Origin: Rhododendron vialii
Taxonomy: Eukaryota > Streptophyta > Magnoliopsida > Ericales > Ericaceae
Reading direction: 5' to 3'
NCBI RefSeq assembly: GCF_030253575.1
Contig: NC_080566.1
Location: 11,727,501 to 11,791,500, forward strand
DNA length: 64,000 nucleotides
Positions 37,201-50,700 of the stretch are shown one piece after another. Each line of letters opens with the position of its first letter. Position 1 is the first letter of the stretch. The position numbers were made by a program, and so were the translations under genes. The notes beneath the pieces are model-generated. The model was not told the DNA's origin. It did no database searches and saw only the letters and a program-made list of their open reading frames with translations.

Positions 37201-38927
37201 GCCTATGATTTGATTCAATGTGTTCCCCCATGAGGTGACAGGTTTTTAATCTTGATATTTTATGAGCAATGGGGATGGTAATTACTTTTCTCCAACACTT
37301 TGTCTATACTAATGACTATAAATAGCCTTTTTTTTTTAACAGCAAAGAAAAGGATTTTAATAATCTTTGAACGATGAATACAAAGATTCAAAGGACCAAA
37401 GAGCATGGTGGCATCAGACTATACCTAGTCTTATCCCAACTATTTTGCTTAAGCTTGCTTCCAAATGCTGCATTTTGGACCATACTATATTAACCCCAAC
37501 ACGAAAACGAGTGGAACATTGGAAAAAGAAGTCATAGTTGACATTTATATGAAGGGAGACCACCTTCCTTATTTGAACTTGCTAACATATTTTATCTTTC
37601 TGATCCTCATGTGTAGGTACTAAAGGCACAAACTGCTGCAAAAGCCAAAGGCTTTACGGATGTTCTGTACCTTGATTGTGTTCACAAGAAATATCTGGAG
37701 GAGGTCTCCTCCTGTAATGTGTTTGTCGTAAAGGTAAATTAGAGACTGGATCATCTTCTTTGTAGTACCTTTTGTATACATGATTCTGCTATCTTGTGTT
37801 ATTTCAGATGGTAACTGTCACTGATAGTTTCTATTGAGACCAGATTTGTGGTCTACTTGAATTGATAACATATTATTTGCTGTCATTGTAGTGATAATCA
37901 TGGTAGTTACAACTTACCACAGCTATACACTAGGTTTGTGTGACCATTAATTTTAGTTGGAAAACCCCTTAGGTTTGTCCATTGTTGACTATCATTAGAT
38001 ACTGCAACTGTCCTGTAAAGATATAGGGGTCTCGTTTTTTGGTAGGCTATAATGAATGTTACAGTTGCTGAACTTAGTGTTTTTTTTCACTCCTCTGACG
38101 ATGTGTTTGATTTGTGGAAGTGATGAAGCTGGGATAGTATCTCGAGTCGAAGAATGAGTAGCAACCGTCGTGTATGAGAATGCCGTGAAATTGATATGTT
38201 CAACCATAGAATTGTGTTTGTAGTGTTAAATAATTGATAGGTTTGTAAATTCTGGTGGAAAAGTGTTAATTTTGTTACTCTTGATATTATTTGGAAGTAA
38301 CTAGTAGAAGGACCAGAATCATGACCATCTCCGGTACCGTTCTCTTAATCTGATCAATGATCGTATGAATTTTTCAATGCATTTGTTAGTTGGTGGAACA
38401 TGGGATTTTTAGTGTTTTAAGATTGTACAAGGTTCTATTAAAAAATATATTTTTTACGAGGTTGATGTTTTTATGATTCCGTGATTTAACAGTTTTAATC
38501 ACGTATTGACTCTTTCGCTAGTGGCTGAATTTGGAACTTTTGACGGAATGTCATGCTTGCTTTACCATGCAATTGTTGTCATTACAGTGAAATTTTTTCC
38601 TTCATCGATGTAAAGCTTGTTCATAACTTTAAATTCTTTTAATATTTGTGTTTTAGGGCAATGTCATTTCTACCCCTTCTATAAAAGGGACAATCCTACC
38701 TGGTATTACACGAAAGAGTATAATTGATGTTGCTCGAAGCCAAGGATTCCAGGTACTCATGAGTTTTGAAAGCCATGAATTGTTGATAGCTAACGATAAT
38801 AGTCATAATACACGACTGCAAGTTTGCTGTAATTGGTGGATAATCTTTATTTGTTGCACTTTTTGTAATGGTAGATAATGGTAGCTCTCTGAGTGTTACG
38901 AGTCACTTTTGCAAAAGCGACTCATAA

Positions 38928-39629
38928 GAGCATCCACAGTGGAATAATCAAAAGTTGCCATATCATATTTTGGTTATACATTTAAGGGGTTGCTAAGGTT
39001 AGCAATGTAGAGGTCCACAATGGTACAATCAAAATTGAATAACCAAAGCTTGTCACATCACCTTTTTAACTTATAAAAATCTAGAAATTGTGACATAGAA
39101 AACAATTTTTTTAAAATAGTTTTCAAACTAATAAAAATAGGTTATTAGAAAAAGAGAAAATATTTTTTTGAAAACTTTGATTAAAAAAAAACAGTTTTCG
39201 GGAAAAAGTTAAAAAAAAAAACAGTTTTTGAATAGAAAAAGTTTTTTCTCTCAAAAGAACAGTTTTTGAAAAAAAAGTTTTAGTAAAAAAACTGTTTAAA
39301 AAAAATTTGGAATAAAAAAAACGTGTAAAAAAACTGTTTTTGCAAAAAAATATAAACTGTTTTTAAAAGTATTTTTGTTATAAACATGTTGAAAATGGAA
39401 GAAAGAAGGTTTTTGTGTAATGATGGTATACTTAATTGAGGAAATGTGAAGACAATTAAATTTGATTATTGACAAAAGGTTGGTAGTTTTGATTATCCAA
39501 GGGTCAAAATTTGATGAGTTGCTAAGATGTTTCTAAGTTTGGTTATTCCAATGTGAGCTCTTTTTGAACAAATGAATGTTGCTAACCTTATAAACCCTTT
39601 TTTTTTTTGTTATACCACTGTGGATGCTC
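38928..39629. mobile_element. PIF/Harbinger (Tourist-type) MITE in intron 8 of BCAT copy A
   Basis: The ends are GAGCATCCACAGTGG and its perfect inverse, flanked by TAA (38925-38927 and 39630-39632). The element is 702 bp with a very A-rich left half (runs of AAAAACAGTTTTT) and no coding. It is absent from the matching intron of copy B (51471-53136), so it arrived after the duplication or was never in B. Around it lies another inverted pair, TAGCTCTCTGAGTGTTA and its near inverse. Confidence 0.88.
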
Positions 39630-39668
39630 TAACACTGAGAGAGCTACTGTTATCTGCCATTATGAACC

Positions 39669-40407
39669 AATGTTTTAGAATCCGGACCGGGCCGACCGAT
39701 CCGACTGGTTAACCGGTTAACCCGGCACTAAGTCTGGTTCTGATTTATCAAAAAGACCTTTTCAACTCAAGAACCGGCCTATTTATTAAAAACCGGTCCA
39801 GTCCAGTCCAACTGGTGGCCCGTAAGAATCGCTAGTGGATCAATCAACCCGTACCGGACGCTTAAGCATTATAAAAATTCAACTCAGTCGCGCCTCAGCT
39901 TGCTAGTTGCCTACGCGTCACAAAGTCCTTGTATAGCTCATAGCAAGACTAGAAAGGCCTACATGTGCAGTCTTCCCTAAAAAATACTCATGTGGGACAG
40001 CTTGGAGTGGTAACAGCTTCATAGCTGCACAAATGCAAAAACTGAGCATCAGGTTTTGACGTGGGACAACTTTCATGCTGAATGTATCACTGTACTAATT
40101 GTTCTTTTTCATTTTCATTATCATATATGATAAATAATTATCTATTGATCAAAGCACTTCACGGATCTAAAGAAATTTACAATAATCTTTATTCCAAAAA
40201 GTCTCTAAAAAAGCATGTGAAATATGGATCAAATGCTCAACTTAGTAGAACTAATTTTTGTGAATTTGGACACCAATATCTTTTGATTTATGTAGAAATT
40301 TGAATATACCAATGAGGTAATTCTATCCGGTTCACCCAATGGTTGAGCCAGTGACCTGTCCACCGATCCGTTTTTCGGTTCGATCATTGGTCCAGTTTTA
40401 AAACATT
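39669..40407. mobile_element. Putative DNA element with AATGTTTTAGAA ends
   Basis: The left end AATGTTTTAGAATCCGGACC and the inverse of the right end (AATGTTTTAAAACTGGACC) match. Both ends carry CCGGTT-rich blocks. It lies directly after the Tourist-type MITE in intron 8 of BCAT copy A. It is non-coding, with the superfamily unknown. Confidence 0.5.
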
Positions 40408-40689
40408 TTTACATACAGTGCAACACATGCCTGTTTAAACAATCTACAAAAGCGAAAATAAGGTGCATACAGATTTTTTGATCAGATCCGATTTCTCAGT
40501 AGCTTAACATACGCTAAGAGGATCCCTCGAACTGAATGAAAAACAAAGAACACAAACCTCAAAGACTATTGGCACAGCCGCCGCACAGGTGCATACAGAA
40601 TTGTAATCATTAACTATCTCTGGACTTACCATCTGGAAACTCTTTGGTCATACTTTGAAATCAAGCAAATGAACTAGTGCACAGGTCCA

Positions 40690-40750
40690 TCACCAAACCA
40701 AACCGAGCCTTAAGTCCCAATTGATTTGGGTTGGCTAAGTGGCAGCTCCA
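40690..40750 (+). mobile_element. SINE remnant with Angio-domain-like motif
   Basis: GAGCCTTAAGTCCCAATTGA followed by TTTGGGTTGGCTAAG matches the motif seen at 33960. The matching copy B intron (around 52190-52230) reads through without it, which makes it an insertion in copy A. Confidence 0.5.
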
Positions 40751-41881
40751 TTGTATGCAAATAATGAGAAAGCATACGAGGAGGTGGACATATACAGCAA
40801 AATGGGGCATATGTAGAGAAAAAACAAAGGCATGGAGAGTACAACATATGCTAGTATTAACATTCCGGATTGCCTGTTTTGAATGTGGAGACCTAGTATT
40901 GTGAAATAGTGAATTTAGGGATGTCAAAATAGTTTTTTTATTCTTTTCCTTGAAGTTTTCATAGAGGGGAAATAAATCAAACATAGTCAACTCAATTCGA
41001 GGGAGACTGGAGTTTTGGCAGAAAAAGTATGGAAATTTTCTTGTAAGAGTATTGGAAAGAAAATTTCTTTACGAGTCCGAAATTTTAAAATTCTAATCGA
41101 TACGAGCTATCCCTTCTGTATCACATTTTAGAGCATGTGGTGTACCGCAATCCGATTCCCTTTCGCATACTGGAAGAATTGGTGTCCTAGGTAATCTAAA
41201 AGAGAGATACTCCCCAACACCATTGGGTCATTGGTTCTAGATTTCTTGATGGGATATTGGTAATGAAGTTGCTTCATTTTGTTTGTGTGTTACATATGAA
41301 TCGTAAACAACCAGGCTCATGTGCACCCCTACTTGGTATTCCTTTGACTCATTTTCGATATTCTATTAGAACTCCTAATCAGTGATTTAGCATGAATTCC
41401 TCTTATTTTCTAGATTTTGAGAACTTGCCTCCAGAATAGGGAATACGTGTTATGTCTATGAACGTTTGTGCGTGAAAGTACTGAATCTACTGATATGCTT
41501 GTAGCTTTGTGTCTATGCTTAACTTCAGCTACCTGGTTATTTAAATTATCTAAAAGTAGTGCAACTATGCTACTGGTACTAAAGAGTAAAGTGACGGGAG
41601 ACTATGTAATCAGTCTCTCTTTCTCCCCCTCTTAGGCTGGCTGATGCTGTACTTGTGTGTTCCTGTTGGTTATGGTCTTCTAGCTTTTATATGAATCCTG
41701 CAGCTTCATGCACAGCACAATTGACTTCTGGAGTCACTTATCACTTTTGGTGATACGGTAATGTGTAGGTTGAGGAACGGCTTGTAGCGGTGGATGAATT
41801 ACTTGATGCTGATGAAGTATTTTGCACTGGAACAGCTGTTGTTATATCTCCTGTGGGCAGCATAACTTATCATGGTGAAAG

Positions 41882-43659
41882 GTTTAAGTGCATAGTTTGG
41901 TTTTTTATTTGTAGTTTTATATTTGCAGTTTCCCAGGAAATGTATTGGAAGCGGCGGCAAAAGGTATTTCGCTGATAGTTATACATTAGGATTAACTAGA
42001 AAATGGAAGAAATAGGTTGAACTGCGTTATACCCTAGCCACTTGTATCAAATGTTAGGTGCTAATGGAAGCTTGAGTTTTAGGGAATTGGTATGTATTTG
42101 GCTCAGGCTTGTAGAAAATTATAAATTTGTAGCTAATTCATCTCGTTAATTGCGGTATAATGATTCATTTAGCTTTTAATTCCAGCTGCCCTTAAAATTG
42201 AGCTACGTGATTGTGATGGTATCATACCTTTTTCTTGTTGAGCATGACACCTCATGAATGTGGCAATATCCTATCATATAGTCTAATGAATTATGACGAG
42301 ACTCACAAGTAGGCCTGTCAAAGAATCGGATCCAATCTGGATTCGATCTGAAAAATCTGATCCGATCCAAAAAATCCAATCCGAATCCGAAAACGCCGAT
42401 CCGATAATCCGAATCCGATAATCTGATTGGATTGAATTCGGATCGGATTAAATCCGTTATCAATCCGATCTGATCTGAATTTTATTTTATTTTATTTAAA
42501 AAAAACTGTAAATTTTTTATTTTGAAAAAAAAATGTTTAAGAAGTTGTATTTTTATTTTAAACTTGTACAGAGCTGGGGAAATATTTCACGTCATGCTTT
42601 CCTCTTTCCAGTGCAATAAAGCTCTTCTGAATAAAATATTCCAGCTGGATCCCCCATCTTCTGTGCTAAATAGGAAAAAGAAATTTGTTACTATAATAAT
42701 TGTTCAAATAGAAAACAAAAACGGAAAAATTTATACAGTGTCTTTGGAGCACCATCACGGGATGCTTTTTTGAGGGTTTCCACCGCCATACATTTACGCG
42801 GCACTTATGACTAAGTGCATGGACTTCGCATGAATATGTGGTGGAGTCCATCTTGATTTATTTGTCGCTTAGTTATTACTACCCTAGCTGATCCAATAAT
42901 TTTTAATAAATTCAATTTGCGCAATATATCATACAATTTTTTATTGGATATTTTTAATAACAATATATCTTAAAAACAAATAAGACAACAAAAGAGTACG
43001 AAGGATGAAAATGGAGTTATTCCAAAGGGATCGAATCCTCTCCCGTCAAAGTTTTGAACCGGAGGAATTAGTTCAGATCTGGATCATACGTCGAAAAATT
43101 CAATGGTTTGGATATACTCAAAGACTCTTCACATGAAGAATTCAATTCTTTCAGCAAAAAGTCTCTGAACAGATTAGAATCATTGATTACAGTATTAAAT
43201 ATGATTCAAATTGCAACGTCTCTCCTAATTTAAAGCATGGACCAGAAAGGCTCCGCTTGTTATCCCAAAACATGCATTTCATAAGTGGGGCCACAATGCT
43301 GGAGCTGAGTACACATGATTTTTTTTTTTTTGGAAAATGAGTACACATGATTTTCCCCTCCATCCTTTCTTTCTTCAGAGAATCAGAGCCCAATCCGAAC
43401 TCAACCCGATGGTTGCCACCAGACCGGTACTTCCCGCCACCCAACCGTCACCATAGACCATCAAATTTTAGGGTTTCTAAACCGGACATTAAAAAATCCC
43501 AAGATTCGAGTTTTAGTTTTCTCAGAAAAATATGAAATGCTCATCTCAGCTCAATCATTTTGCGCCTTCAATTTCGGTTGGTTAGTCTGCATCATTCGGA
43601 GACACTTACGTTGTAAACTCTACATTTTGGGTCTTCCTTAAAATTGGCCAGTTAGGAAG
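41882..43659. other. Junction between the two BCAT copies
   Basis: The first part resembles intron 9 of copy B (GTTTAAGTGCATAGTTTGG here, GTACACGTGTATAGTCTGG there). No exon 10 follows. Later comes a degenerate ATCCGA-rich repeat, then the presumed promoter and leader of copy B. The duplication breakpoint should lie in here. Confidence 0.65.
42320..42485. repeat. Degenerate (AATCCGAT)-type repeat
   Basis: About 160 bp are dominated by variants of GATCCGAATCCGATAAT on both strands. It follows a GGCCTGTCAAAGAATCGGAT start often seen in plant short repeats. Non-coding. Confidence 0.6.
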
Positions 43660-46600
43660 ATGGAGAGTAGAGCAGTGAACCCCAATTACCATGCCTCTCC
43701 TTTACGCAGCGCTTTTAGGCTTCTTCTGCCTCGAATTTCTAGCGAAAAGATGCAGTTTTGCCCTCTGCCTCTCAAGGTATTTCCCCCCCTTCCTTCTCTA
43801 AGTAGTAGCCATATAATGCGCTTGCAAGGGCTCGAGCGTGAAAGCATACTCTGAAAAAAAAACTCAAACTTTTAAAATTCACGAGAGCAAGGGAAAGCAT
43901 ACTCTGAAAAAAACTCAAACTTTTACAATTCACGAGAGCAAGGATAAGGAGTGGGAGTGGAGGGTCTTGTTGGAGGATTATGTGACCTATTTGCCGTTCT
44001 TTATACTCAAATTCAAAGCTCAAAATCGTTTGAAATCAGTTTTAAGTCTTTTTGATTATTATTATTATTATTGCATAAATAAGTTAATCTTTGACTTAGG
44101 CCTATACTTAAATGAGTTTTATTTAGACTCAGTTCATTGACTCACTTGTCAAAAAAAAAGTTCATTGACTCAAACTTTAAAAAGTTATTTTCTCTTCCTC
44201 AAATTTCATGTATAACTGTGTTATTAATGAAACTTTTACTCAAATTTAGAACTGAGTGTGCCTCTTATAGGAGCATCTACGGCCCTTACTCATACTTTTT
44301 ACTCAAATTTGAGTAAAAATTTAGTGAAAAGCGTCTTTGGTATGAAGTATTGTTATAGGTAAACTCACATCTAAACAAAAAGTAAATAGAAGTTTCAATA
44401 ATGGCATAGGTTTGAATCAAGGACCGGACTGTGTTTTAGAAGATTTTACCCCCAGATTTAGACATAAAGAGGGGAAAGGGCTGGGATGCTCTTGTTCTTT
44501 ATATCAATTCATATTTTACTCAAATTTGAGAGCAGTACGGGCACGAAGTTGCTTTTGGTTTAATGTTCTTGAACATGATGAATTGCATGGCTGATTTCAG
44601 GGCCTACAGATGCAGTTCAAAAAGAATTTGCTTTTTGCTTCTTATAGCAAGCATGACAGTACTGATCAAGATGCCGTTATAACAAGGTCCGTCCATCCTA
44701 GATTACAATGATTCTTTCCGTGATTTCATTATGATATCTGTTTTTAGGTCTGCACTGACTTGGGGCTGGGCTGGGGAGGAGATATTCTGTTCACCCTCTA
44801 TTATCTAAATCTTGTAACTAGAACTGGTGGCACACACGTTGCATATGCTGACAACATTTTTTCGAAGTCAAGTTCCGTAGGCAGTTACCAGGGTGTTTGC
44901 TTTTTTGCCCAAACAGTTGATAGAGACCAAATCGTTTTAAAGTGTTTTTCTGAATAGGTTTTATCTTTACTTTTCATTGTTACTATTTACTATAAGTTTC
45001 TTGATTCCAATTCATGTTGATTTTGTGGGCTGAGTTTTTTACATTTCATTTTCTTATTTCACTACGGCAGGGATGTAGCGTATGGATTAGCCGATATAGA
45101 CTGGGACAGCCTTGGATTTTCTTTGATGCCGACGGAATATATGTACGTCATGAAATGCTCACAAGGACAAAGCTTTAGTAAAGGTGAATTACAGCATTTT
45201 GGAAACATTGAGTTGAGCCCCTCTGCTGGGGTCTTAAATTACGGGCAGGTTTGTCCTTTGTATCTGTATACGGTACTCATATTCTTAGGTGATGTAGGCA
45301 AATAATGGAAAATGTTCTCATGCCATATACTTTACTTTCAGCTTCTTGGTCACTTATTGTGGATTTTTCCATTTTATTTTTGCATATGTTTCCGGATAAG
45401 TTGATGTCGTTTGTCACAATGCTGCCTTGTCCAAGGCGTAGCAAGAAAACTATATCTGAAATCGATGATATCTTTCCTTAACTTGGAACCTGCTCAGGAC
45501 CACTATTTTAGTCTGTATGTTGTTACCTAGTTGCAATATTTATTCGTGCATGTTAGTTCCTGTCTAACGAATTTGGAGTGCATTCCCCCTTTGACTTTTG
45601 TTTAAATTGGAATATGAAAATTCTGCTGTAGTACTGTGGGCCTACTAATCGCCCATCTTGTATAATCTATGTTTTGTTCCTGCCTAATAAGTGTGAGGTG
45701 CTCTTTTAAGTAGTAATCCAGGATGCTACGAAGGTGGATTATTCCTGTGTTGGTCTGGGTGTTGTCCTTGTGGTTTTGGCAAATTTCATCCCTGTTTCTT
45801 TCACCCCTTCTTTCTCTTCCTTTTATGTATTGTGGAAAACAAACTCCATCTTTCATTCTCTGATGCTCATGTGGTAAAATTTTGTAGAATAGTTCATCTC
45901 GTCAACTGCTATCTGCTTCTTAAAGTGGAAGTTCTTTGATTTTTCATGGAAAGAGGGGAAGCTTGAATTCTGCTTTGTTTGCCCTTCTTTTGTTGACTGG
46001 ACTTATTTTATAAAAGGTATTATGGAGGAGCAGTTTTTCTGTGCAGAAGAAGAAACAAAAAAATTTAGTAGTATTTCTATATGGATAAACGTGGCAGAAT
46101 TACAAAGCAAAGCGCTTTTAGCATGCTCCTGTAAGTGAGATCCTTGAGAGAACCAGTTAATTTTTGCTTTTATCTTGTCACGAGTAATATGGCGAGGATT
46201 AAATTACTTTATTGTGTAGATCTTGGCCAGAATTTTCATAAGCTGTCACATTATTGGATGCTATACTTTCTTGTGTCAGACTTTGCTTTGAAACCTAATA
46301 GAAAACACCTTAAAATTCTTGGTTTACTAATTTTATGTAACGCCATATGCTGGTGAAAGGTCAAACAGTTAAATATAGGGTTTTTTTGGTTGAAGTTTTT
46401 GTTGCATGTTTTGGTTTGCACTTTTTTTCCTCATTTCTTGTTTGGTTACAGGGATTGTTTGAAGGTTTAAAAGCACAACGTAAACAAGATGGTAATATTT
46501 TATTGTTTCGTCCCGAGCAAAATGCAATGCGGATGAGGATGGGTGCAGAACGAATGTGCATGCCTTCACCTACAGTTGAACAGTTTGTGGATGCTGTTAC

Positions 46601-47676
46601 GGCTACTGTTCTAGCAAATAAACGATGGGTAATGCGAAATTTTGTCTCCTGAGTGATATTTTGTTTCTAGTTATTAGTTCTTTTTAATCTACTAAGATAT
46701 TGTGGGTATTTTTTTCAGATTCCTCCTCATGGTAAAGGTTCATTATACATAAGGCCACTGCTTATTGGGAGTGGAGCTGTTCTTCATCTTGCACCATCTC
46801 CTGAGTACACCTTTCTGATTTATGTTACACCTGTTGGAAACTATTTCAAGGTTTGTGGCTATCTATTACATGCCTTTTGCATTGATTTTGCAGTTTTTCT
46901 TTTACCTTGTTTAACCTTTGATCAACTCTTGCATTATCTTCTTAGATGGTGAATTTTCTTGATAGAAAATAAATGGAATGCATGACGGCCGGATGGGTTA
47001 ATTTCTCCTTGATCACTTGGGTTTTTGACTAATTTACCATCAGTTCTTCATGGGGTCACTTATTAAGCTTTCAAATTAGATTTTTTACTGTAACTGTTTA
47101 TTTATTTATCTAAAAAAACTTTTCTACTTCAAGATACCTAATGAAATTTTCTGGTTGGGGATGCGTAAAGCTGCTCAAATGGGGTCGCTTGACTTGTCTC
47201 GTATAGGCATCCGTTATTCTGCATCCATGGATTCCTCAGTGTGTCAAAATTATTAAGTTGCAATAAATGGGAATATCGGACAATTAATTTGTTCTTTTGT
47301 CGCACACGGCTGCAAAGTTTACCAATTGGAAATTATCCATGTTAGTTCCAGTATGTAACAGTCCTAACGGGTCATTATTTAGAATATTCATTTCTAGCTT
47401 ATTAATTTTAGATTTTAAATTTATGTACTTATTTAGAGTCCAAGAGGGCTTCTAATGGGCCTCACGTTTAATATGCTGCATTTCTTGTGTCTGGCAACAG
47501 TTTTGGCATTTCTTCTGTCCACAGCTTATAGTTTATTGGTTGGCTTTCCTTTGGTCCAACTTGGTGTTTGTTTGTTTATGAGAGAGAGAGAGAGAGAGAG
47601 CATATAGTTTATTGGTTGGCTTTCCTTTGGTCCAATTTGGTGTTGGCTTTCCTTTGGTCCAATTTGGTGTTTGTTT

Positions 47677-47733
<57 letters not shown>

Positions 47734-50700
47734 GTGGTAAGGTTGTGTGAGTTTCCATGTCTTGCACCATCATCTTCTCCTCAACCCTAATAGGGAGATT
47801 TTTTCTCTCATCTTCATCCAACCAAACCACTCAATCATTCTGTGCTTTGTGTGATTCTGGTATTGGGGTTGTGTTGACAATATCCAGAAAAGGAACAGTT
47901 TAAAAATATGTTTGAAGCCTCAAATGATGAAAGGATTTTCATAGTAGAGATGTATTCGACATGGATATGGTATTCTAGCGGCTGTTTTTAAGTAAACTAA
48001 TCGAAAACTGCCATGCCTAAAGAGGTAACATCTACAGAGTATAAGCTTGTAGATGAAATATATATGTGCTATCCTAGACAAATATCAAACAATCCCATCG
48101 GAGAAGGGAGAGAAACAAAATCGCATCCATTAGTTAGTCTGGATCAATGATGTCTGTGATGTGGTAGACCATGACCAGCATTATGCCCGAGCATGGCAAG
48201 TGGCAAGCAAATATTATACGTCTATACTGGATGCCCCTTACTTGGTTGGGATGCTAATCTGGTTATATGACACACATGAGAGAGGGGATTGAACGGAAAG
48301 CTTCATGCTTCAGGTTTTATTTGTTGGAGACGGAAAGAAAGTCAAGTTTTGGCCTGAGTCCTAAAGATGGTGTCGGGATGTGGTGAGTTGAAAGAAATCA
48401 TGTCCATGTTGTTTGGGATGGCAGAATATAAGGTCACAGATTTCCATCATATAAGGTTACGAGGTGACTTGGGATACAAAGTTGTGCTAGTTAGGTCATG
48501 ATACGGAGCAGTTGCTTACTCTTGTGTCATAGACATTTATGTCCACATATTTTCAGGTGTGGGCTGCTTATTTTGAGCATGGTGAAGATAGTATTGTGCA
48601 TGTATGTATGAATACATGTAAGAAACTATGTAGGTGTTGAACCTCAATCTCCCTTCTTTTCTTTTTTTTATTCTTTTAATTTTTACTATTTTTGGAATAT
48701 ATCTTCCTCAGAAACCTTTTAACATCTATATGTGTTATCTGACACCAGGAAGGTATTGCACCAATACATTTGCTGATTGACACTGAAGTGCATCGAGCAG
48801 CCCCTGGTGGTACCGGAGGTATAAAGACTTTAGGGAATTATGCATCGGTGAGCTAGCTTCCCATGATTGCCTGTTAGTTAGCAGCCATTTTCAGTGTGCA
48901 TGCTTAATTTGTCTTCTAAACCTCTGGAACTTAGTTATATTAATTTGTAATTGTCAGCCTTAATACATCACCATTATCAACAAGTACTATTATGCTCTTA
49001 ACTAGTTATTTACCCCCTTCTTATATATAACCATTTATTTACCCCGTCCCTCGCCTCCCTCTCCCTCTCCCTCTCCCTCTTTCTTGATATACATTTTTGC
49101 ATTTTATATGCAAGGCTTTATTTTTGTTTGTTGGTCTCTTTCCTTGTGCTTTTGGAAGGAGTATGGCTTTCTATTCTCTGGAAAATCCAATGTACCATGA
49201 AGCTTGAAAGTACAAAATTCGCTGCACTGTTGTTTGGTGTTTGGGTTGATTTCAATGTTCATTGACTAAGGATCCTTTGCAACAAGGATCCGATTTTGTC
49301 AAGATTTGGTGCATTGCTATGGGGTGGCAGGCTTTTCATCTGGATAACTTTATGAGCAATATGTATGGTAATTAACTTTTCTTTATGAGCAATATTTACC
49401 CCCTTATAATTAACTTTTCTTTTTTAGTTTTTTGCTTAAGCTTGGTGACTAACTTTCCAAATGCTGCTTTTTGGAACATGGTATAATTCCGACGGATATC
49501 TAGTGGAACATAGGAAAAAGGAGTCATAGTTATATAACTTATATCAAGGGAGACCACCATCAAGATTTCTTTTGAGATTTGGAGTTGCTAACAAAGTTTT
49601 CGTCTTTCTGATAATGCTTTGTAGGTATACAAGGCACAAGGTGCTGCGCAAGCCAAAGGCTATACAGATGTTCTGTACCTAGATTGTGTTCACAAGAAGT
49701 ACCTGGAAGAGGTTTCCTCCTGTAATGTTTTTGTTGTAAAGGTAAACTAATGACCAAGTCAGATTCTGTCTTATTTCCTATACTTGATTTTTGTGATCTT
49801 GTCCAGTTTTGAATGATTACTGTCCGTGACAAATGCCTCTTTAGCCTGATTAATTCTCAGTTCCAATGCGCATATGAGTTGTTGTCATTGGAAATTTGGA
49901 ATGACAATCTGTACTTATTCAAGTGCTGTTGATTCATGTGCGTCAGATGACCTTTTTGGTTCTCCTTATGCATTTTCCTCGTCATTTTAGCTTAACAGTG
50001 GAAGTTTTACGTTTATCTACGAAGACTTTCTTGGATAACCAAGGTAGTTATAACCCGCATGCTACACATGAAGTCTTTGTGATAACTATGGACTTTATTG
50101 GTTTAACAATCATAACCATAAGTGTTCCCGTGATAGGCCATCATTTGGGACACTGCACATGTCTGTTAAGATCTAGGTATCTCTCTTATTTTAGGCTTTA
50201 ATGAATGTACCACAATTGTTGAACTTTGTTGAAATCACTCTCTGTGTTCATTTTTTGGTGAGGCTGAAGTTGGGAGTGGATCTGAATCTTAAGACTCGGT
50301 TTTAAACCTCATGCATAGGAAGGCCTTGAAAGCTGAAATAGAGTAGTTCGCCATCATAGTTTAGAAATGCGTTTGTAGTCAAATAATTGGGAGTTTTATA
50401 TATTCAGGGGGAAAGGTGTTAATTTTGTTCCCGTTGGTACAAATTTGAAGTAATTGGTGAAAAGAACCAGAATCATCACCAATCACCATCTTGGGTACTT
50501 TTCCATGACGCAACCACTCCCATATCCCACTCCCGTATGACTTAATGTAAGACCCTGGTGGGTATGGACAACTAGCATCCTACCTTTAGTACATGAGCTA
50601 TCCCACTCCCATATGACTTAATGTAAGACCATGGTGGGTATGGACAACTAGCATCCTACCTTTAGTACGTGAGCTACGGCAATCCTTTTAGCCGCTAACT

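Larger units (their letters stand above)
33613..41881 (+). pseudogene. BCAT copy A: branched-chain aminotransferase, frameshifted and lacking last exon
   Basis: Nine exons match the intact copy B: 33613-33747, 33828-33901, 35316-35493, 35844-36020, 36106-36238, 36668-36766, 37617-37733, 38657-38752, 41769-41881. The N terminus looks like a plastid or mitochondrial transit peptide. Family motifs are [20 protein letters not shown], the PLP-lysine region GGTGGVKTIGNYAS and [11 protein letters not shown]. Two defects are visible. Exon 5 is 133 bp instead of 132, because of five Gs in CTCATGGGGGAGTGG where copy B has ATTGGGAGTGG; this shifts the frame before SGAVLGL. Exon 10 (LSYGNGGVG... in copy B) is absent from the 1.8 kb that follows exon 9. 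All splice sites still look usable, so a transcript is possible, but no complete enzyme is. Confidence 0.87.
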
